DNA from: JAAYDY01 sp964500225
GTDB lineage: Bacteria > Planctomycetota > Phycisphaerae > FEN-1346 > JAACEH01
Reading direction: 5' to 3'
NCBI GenBank assembly: GCA_964500225.1
Contig: CAZCOA010000005.1
Span: 41,879 to 105,878 of the forward strand
Length of the DNA stretch: 64,000 nt
The position numbers and the translations under genes were made by a program. The notes beneath the pieces were generated by a model. That model was not told the DNA's origin. It did no database searches and was given only the letters and a program-made list of their open reading frames with translations. The number at the start of each line of letters is the position of its first letter. The stretch's first letter is position 1. Positions 60,700 to 64,000 of the stretch are shown here, one piece after another.

Positions 60700-60730
60700 C
60701 CAGGCCGCCCGGTATTGCCGGGCGGTCTGG
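60700..60730 (-). terminator. Hairpin after the HTH/TM gene
   Basis: A 13-bp stem (60700-60712 with 60718-60730, one wobble pair) with a TATTG loop lies 18 bases past the stop at 60748. There is no T run on the minus strand, so it may stop polymerase only partly. Confidence 0.45.
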
Positions 60731-60747
60731 TCGCTTTCGTTACAGGA

Positions 60748-61527
60748 TCACCGACGTCCCAACCTTGCGGCAGCCGCTTCGCTGGCGGCCTTCTGCTTGT
60801 CGAGCACCAAACCGACTACAAACGCGATTATGGTCACCAAGACCGCACCGCCCACGAGGTACGACAGATTCTGGACCGCCACGTCCATACTACCGGTCAC
60901 GGACATCATGGCCGAGGCTGCGCCGTACAGGGCAAAGCCCAGCACGATAACCGAGATAACCAGCAGAGGGGTAAAGGCCTTGTGCCGCGGCTCGGGCTCG
61001 CTGACGACAATCATGTGGGTTCGGCTGATGCCGGGCGTGGGTGCCGCGATGGTCGCGATGCCCGACGCGGGATCGATGGAGATGATAGGCTCGTCGCCGG
61101 CCGGCGTCACGGCAGCGCCTTCCTCTTCCATGAGCACGGCGCCGAGGCTGGTGTCGTCGCTTTCGGGGCTCAGCGCCAGCGGGGCGGGCTGGATCTCTTC
61201 GCCCGCCGGCTTGGCGCCGGAACCATCGAGGCTGAAGTCCTCGCTCTCGAACACGTTCTCCATGTCCGCGGCAATCCACGTCTCGGCCGCAGCATCAGCC
61301 GACTGGGCGCTGCCGCCCTCGGCAAACAGCGCGTCGCCGTCGATGCTCATCAGGGTGTCTTCCTTGGGTTTGCCGCCGGCCAGTGCCGCGATGTCCTCTT
61401 CCTTGAACTTGAACGTGCCGTCGGCCATCATACCGCGCAGCTTGCCGGCATTCATCATCTCGCGCACCTGCTCGACCGACTTGCCCAACATCTTGGCTGC
61501 CTGTTCAATCGTCACATATTTTGCCAC
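60748..61527 (-). CDS. Excisionase/MerR-type HTH protein with C-terminal membrane helices
   Basis: Residues 1-55 of the 259-residue protein form an excisionase-type helix-turn-helix (YVTIEQAAKMLGKSVEQVREMMNAGKL). A long acidic, Ala/Gly-rich linker follows (about 60-170). The end has two membrane helices (about 185-205 and 225-248) and a basic tail. A DNA-binding-like domain tethered to the membrane by its C-terminus is unusual. The GTG at 61527 follows AAGGAG. Family members of this layout occur in Planctomycetota, but the function is unknown. Confidence 0.75.
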   Translation of the reverse strand: MAKYVTIEQAAKMLGKSVEQVREMMNAGKLRGMMADGTFKFKEEDIAALAGGKPKEDTLMSIDGDALFAEGGSAQSADAAAETWIAADMENVFESEDFSLDGSGAKPAGEEIQPAPLALSPESDDTSLGAVLMEEEGAAVTPAGDEPIISIDPASGIATIAAPTPGISRTHMIVVSEPEPRHKAFTPLLVISVIVLGFALYGAASAMMSVTGSMDVAVQNLSYLVGGAVLVTIIAFVVGLVLDKQKAASEAAAARLGRR

Positions 61528-61601
61528 GGCTTTCTCCTTGCGGTGGTTGCCAGGAACCCAGTCCGAACTTACAGCCCATCAGCCGACTCCGGTATGGCGC
61601 A

Positions 61602-62000
61602 TCACGGCTCCGCAGCACCGGGATTTCCGTTAACAGCGTTTTCTTCTCCCGCATCAACCTGCTTGCGAATGTCCTCCGGCAACGGCCGCTCGTTGTTGAA
61701 ATGAGACAGTCGCACGTCCTGGGACAAATCGCGTACGGCAGCGAGCTTCAACTGCCGCGTGTCAGTATTGACGGCGTACACCAAGAGGCGCATCGTTTCG
61801 GCATCGACGATGAATACGGCCTGCCGCTTGTCTCCCAGCGGCGCACTGGTCACGGTGAAGCGACTTGCCGCAGCGCGGTCGATCCCGGACGCGGGGGATT
61901 GCGCTTCGGCCGACAGCGCACCGAGCGACCAGCCACCGAGGCCGACAAGCCCCAGCGCCAACACAAGAGCCGGAACCGACCTGGACCGCGAAACCGCCAT
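61602..62000 (-). CDS. Small secreted protein of unknown function
   Basis: The 132-residue protein has an N-terminal membrane-type signal (SVPALVLALGLVGLGGWSLG) and a beta-rich domain (FTVTSAPLGDKRQAVFIVDAE). The C-terminus is an acidic tail. There is no family I recognise. GAGGTGG precedes the ATG at 62000. It lies 74 bases before the HTH/TM gene and may share its transcript. Confidence 0.6.
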   Translation of the reverse strand: MAVSRSRSVPALVLALGLVGLGGWSLGALSAEAQSPASGIDRAAASRFTVTSAPLGDKRQAVFIVDAETMRLLVYAVNTDTRQLKLAAVRDLSQDVRLSHFNNERPLPEDIRKQVDAGEENAVNGNPGAAEP

Positions 62001-62090
62001 CAATCCACCTCGCCGAGAACGCCGGATCGCACAAGTGGTTTACCCGTCAAGGGTTGAAACCGAGCTCTATCCGGTCCCCTCGATTCTGTC

Positions 62091-62120
62091 ATTATAGTCC
62101 CGTCGAAAACTGCTTTGCAA
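62091..62120 (-). promoter_or_regulatory. Promoter of the small secreted protein gene
   Basis: On the minus strand TTGCAA (62115-62120) and a perfect TATAAT (62091-62096) are 18 bases apart, about 90 bases before the ATG. Confidence 0.55.
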
Positions 62121-62192
62121 CAAATATCTCGCGTGGAATTGCGTTTTTGGCCGCAAGCCTTTCTCACCGGCGACCGCGTCCGCCACGGCGGC

Positions 62193-64000
62193 TCAGACCA
62201 GCCCCCATCGTCGCCGGAGAATCCACTCCGCGGTTAGAAGCCCGGCAAACACGGCCAGAACGGCCCCATTGTCCCAGAGGCCCCGCCGCTGCTCGACGCG
62301 GACGATGTTCGGCACGTCGCGGGAGAGCAGGTCGCGCAGAAGCCCTTCCATATGCCCCGCCGTCACGGCCGTCCCGCCCGACATCCGGGCCAGCGACGCG
62401 AGCAGCTCCAGGTTGGCCTGCGGCCGTTCCAGTTCCAGGTCGGGCTCGAACACCACAAAGCGGGTCGAAGCATCGCCGGCCTTGCGACCGTCGCGAAAGA
62501 CGGTCAATTCCAGCCGATAATCGCCTGCTGCGGAGACCGGGACGACCGTTTCGTATGTGTCTCCTCGCACCGCAAGCTCCAGATCGCGGACATCGGCCGG
62601 ACCGGGGCCGTGGAGCCGCAGGGAACACGTGGCATCGGTCAGCAGCCCCCCCTGCCCGTCCGGAACGCCTGCCGTGACCACGACCGACTGCCGGCGACTG
62701 AGAAGCTCCGGAAGCCCATATCGGGGACGCCCAGTAGTCACCCAGACGCTGCTTTGTGATGCGGCGTCCTGCCCCGCGAGAAACAGCAGCAGTTGCCGCC
62801 AGAACCGTCGGTGATACTTGCCTGGCGGGTCGTCCCGGCCTTCCATGGCCCATCGCCAGGTGGTATCGACAGTCAGAGCGGCAACGCGGCCTCGCTGGTA
62901 TTGCCCCACCGCAAGCAGAGTCTCGCCACCCTCGCCGACGGCCAGAATCTCGGCGGCCGCCTTGGCCGGTCCGACTACATTGGCGCCGGCAAGCGGCGGC
63001 AGCGAATCCCATACCTTGCCGGATTCCTGGCCCTCCAGTTGCAAAATGCTCATCTGAAGTCCTGCGGCTGTGGGGCGGAACCGCACGGGCCGCTCCACTT
63101 GGCCCTGCCCTGCGGCCAGTTGCACGGGCAACACGGCCGCCAGTTCCGAACCGGTGTAGCCGCCCGAAGCGAAGGCGTGCTCGCCGCCGAGCATGACAAA
63201 CCCCGTGCCGTCGGCCACCGCGCGGATAAGAGCGGCCGCTTGGTCGGACGACAGAAAGTCCCGGGGCACGTCGTCGAAGAGGACGACCTTGTAGGCGGCC
63301 CACTGGGCGGGCGTTTGCGGCAGCATGGCGGCCGCTTGGTCGCGGGTACCCAGGACAATCGTGTCCAGGTCGAACTCGCCTGCCCGTCGCAGGGCCCGCG
63401 ACAGATGGGCCCCCTCGGGACGAAGGTAACCGCGAACCAGCAGCAGCTTCATGCCGCCCTTGACCACATCCACGTAGGTCCAGATGCGATTGTTGGCGTC
63501 GCTCTGTTCGCCCGCCACCGCGTCGGCAACGAGTTCCAGCCGCCGGCTGCCCGGTTCGGTTGCCTCGTAGGGCAGACGGATCCGCTCGATGTGGCGATGC
63601 GACTGTATCTGGACAGATTGCCGGGCCACGGGCTTGCCGTCGGCCAGCAGTTGCACGGTCACCGTCTCACCCTTGAGTCCATGGAAGACGAATTCGCCGA
63701 CGACGTCGGCGCGGTTGCCGGCGAACAGGGTCGCGGGCGCCTGAATGTCAACGGCCGCACTGTCCCTGACGGCGCCGGTGGGCTCGGCTGCACCGTAGGC
63801 GACCGAGTGTACGGGCACGCCACGCTGGGCCAGCCGCCGCGCGGCATCCTCTGGGCTGATCTGCGAGAGGCAACTCTGGCCGTCGGTCAGCAGCACGGCG
63901 CCGAGCAGTCGCCGGTGCGGGTGAGCCTCGCAGGCTTCGGCCAGATGATCGCCGAGGCGGGGGGCGGGGGCCTGGGGGGTCAGGGGCCTGGGCCCGATGG
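62193..64000 (-). CDS. VWA-domain/GATase-like membrane protein (5' end outside window)
   Basis: The minus strand is open from the right edge to a stop at 62193, giving at least 601 residues. The visible part starts inside a von Willebrand factor A domain (LLGAVLLTDGQSCLS). Beta-sandwich domains follow, then a class I glutamine-amidotransferase-like fold (FDLDTVIVLG then YKVVLFDDVPRDFLS and GFVMLGGEHAFASGGY). A further Ig-like stretch leads to a C-terminal membrane helix (AVLAVFAGLLTAEWIL) and a short basic tail. The build resembles planctomycetal proteins near BatA/MoxR systems; enzymatic activity is doubtful. Any upstream ATPase or peptidase gene would lie beyond the window edge. Confidence 0.8.
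   Translation of the reverse strand, partial: IGPRPLTPQAPAPRLGDHLAEACEAHPHRRLLGAVLLTDGQSCLSQISPEDAARRLAQRGVPVHSVAYGAAEPTGAVRDSAAVDIQAPATLFAGNRADVVGEFVFHGLKGETVTVQLLADGKPVARQSVQIQSHRHIERIRLPYEATEPGSRRLELVADAVAGEQSDANNRIWTYVDVVKGGMKLLLVRGYLRPEGAHLSRALRRAGEFDLDTIVLGTRDQAAAMLPQTPAQWAAYKVVLFDDVPRDFLSSDQAAALIRAVADGTGFVMLGGEHAFASGGYTGSELAAVLPVQLAAGQGQVERPVRFRPTAAGLQMSILQLEGQESGKVWDSLPPLAGANVVGPAKAAAEILAVGEGGETLLAVGQYQRGRVAALTVDTTWRWAMEGRDDPPGKYHRRFWRQLLLFLAGQDAASQSSVWVTTGRPRYGLPELLSRRQSVVVTAGVPDGQGGLLTDATCSLRLHGPGPADVRDLELAVRGDTYETVVPVSAAGDYRLELTVFRDGRKAGDASTRFVVFEPDLELERPQANLELLASLARMSGGTAVTAGHMEGLLRDLLSRDVPNIVRVEQRRGLWDNGAVLAVFAGLLTAEWILRRRWGLV

Noticed and set aside
1..64000. CRISPR arrays, tRNA or rRNA genes, insertion sequences, prophage
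   Set aside because: No regular repeat-spacer pattern, no T-loop/acceptor pattern, no transposase and no phage structural gene were found on reading through.

Overview
The window looks like chromosomal DNA of a GC-rich member of the Planctomycetota, probably Phycisphaerae-like. This is an inference from gene content: a DUF4838 secreted protein, a secreted protein with a C-terminal dockerin-type repeat, a von Willebrand/GATase-like membrane protein, an excisionase-type HTH protein with membrane segments, a dnaA gene not followed by dnaN, and several Cys-anchored lipoproteins. I saw no insertion sequence, phage module, CRISPR array, rRNA or tRNA. Nearly all of the window is dense coding sequence. 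Many long open frames on the opposite strand are GC-driven shadows.

Layout. 1-7.8 kb: an ECF sigma factor (cut by the left edge), a sensor histidine kinase with a c-type heme motif, a secreted DUF4838 protein, a zinc-ribbon protein, and a secreted TIM-barrel-like protein ending in a dockerin repeat. 7.8-12 kb: aspS, pyk and a lipoprotein in one run. 12-12.7 kb: a poor region with gene remnants. 12.7-20 kb, all minus: a cold-shock protein with a long leader, pyruvate phosphate dikinase, an orphan ferredoxin/ASKHA corrinoid-activation-type protein and a TolC-family protein. 20.3-22 kb: a CmpX-like multi-helix membrane protein. 22-27.4 kb, minus: a compact operon coding a lipoprotein, an RsbW-like kinase, a STAS protein, MlaE, MlaF, MlaD and a geranylgeranyl-reductase-like enzyme. 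27.5-34.4 kb, plus: PIN-TRAM protein, ispD, GNAT, dnaA, trpB, trpA.

34.5-50 kb, minus: a type IV pilus/type II secretion-like locus. The assembly genes run from a pilin through PilM-N-O-P-like, a secretin, a TPR lipoprotein, the ATPase and the inner-membrane protein. A histidine kinase, a response regulator, an HD-GYP phosphodiesterase and a STAS protein sit inside the same run. Both the pilin and the operon have sigma-54-like -24/-12 elements. 50.3-57.4 kb, minus: birA, nadC, uvrB, comEA-like, a GH10-fold protein lacking the expected catalytic glutamates, and a phosphofructokinase with mixed donor determinants. 57.5-59.7 kb, plus: purC, aroC. 59.8-64 kb, minus: an OmpA-type lipoprotein, the HTH/TM protein, a small secreted protein and the VWA/GATase-like protein cut by the right edge.

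How they may work together. Pyruvate kinase, PPDK and a PFK with a PPi-type lysine suggest a glycolysis that can run on either ATP or PPi. The Mla-type operon joins lipid transport to a kinase/STAS partner-switch pair. The pilus locus carries its own two-component and cyclic-di-GMP turnover genes. These links rest on gene order and motifs; nothing here shows them experimentally.
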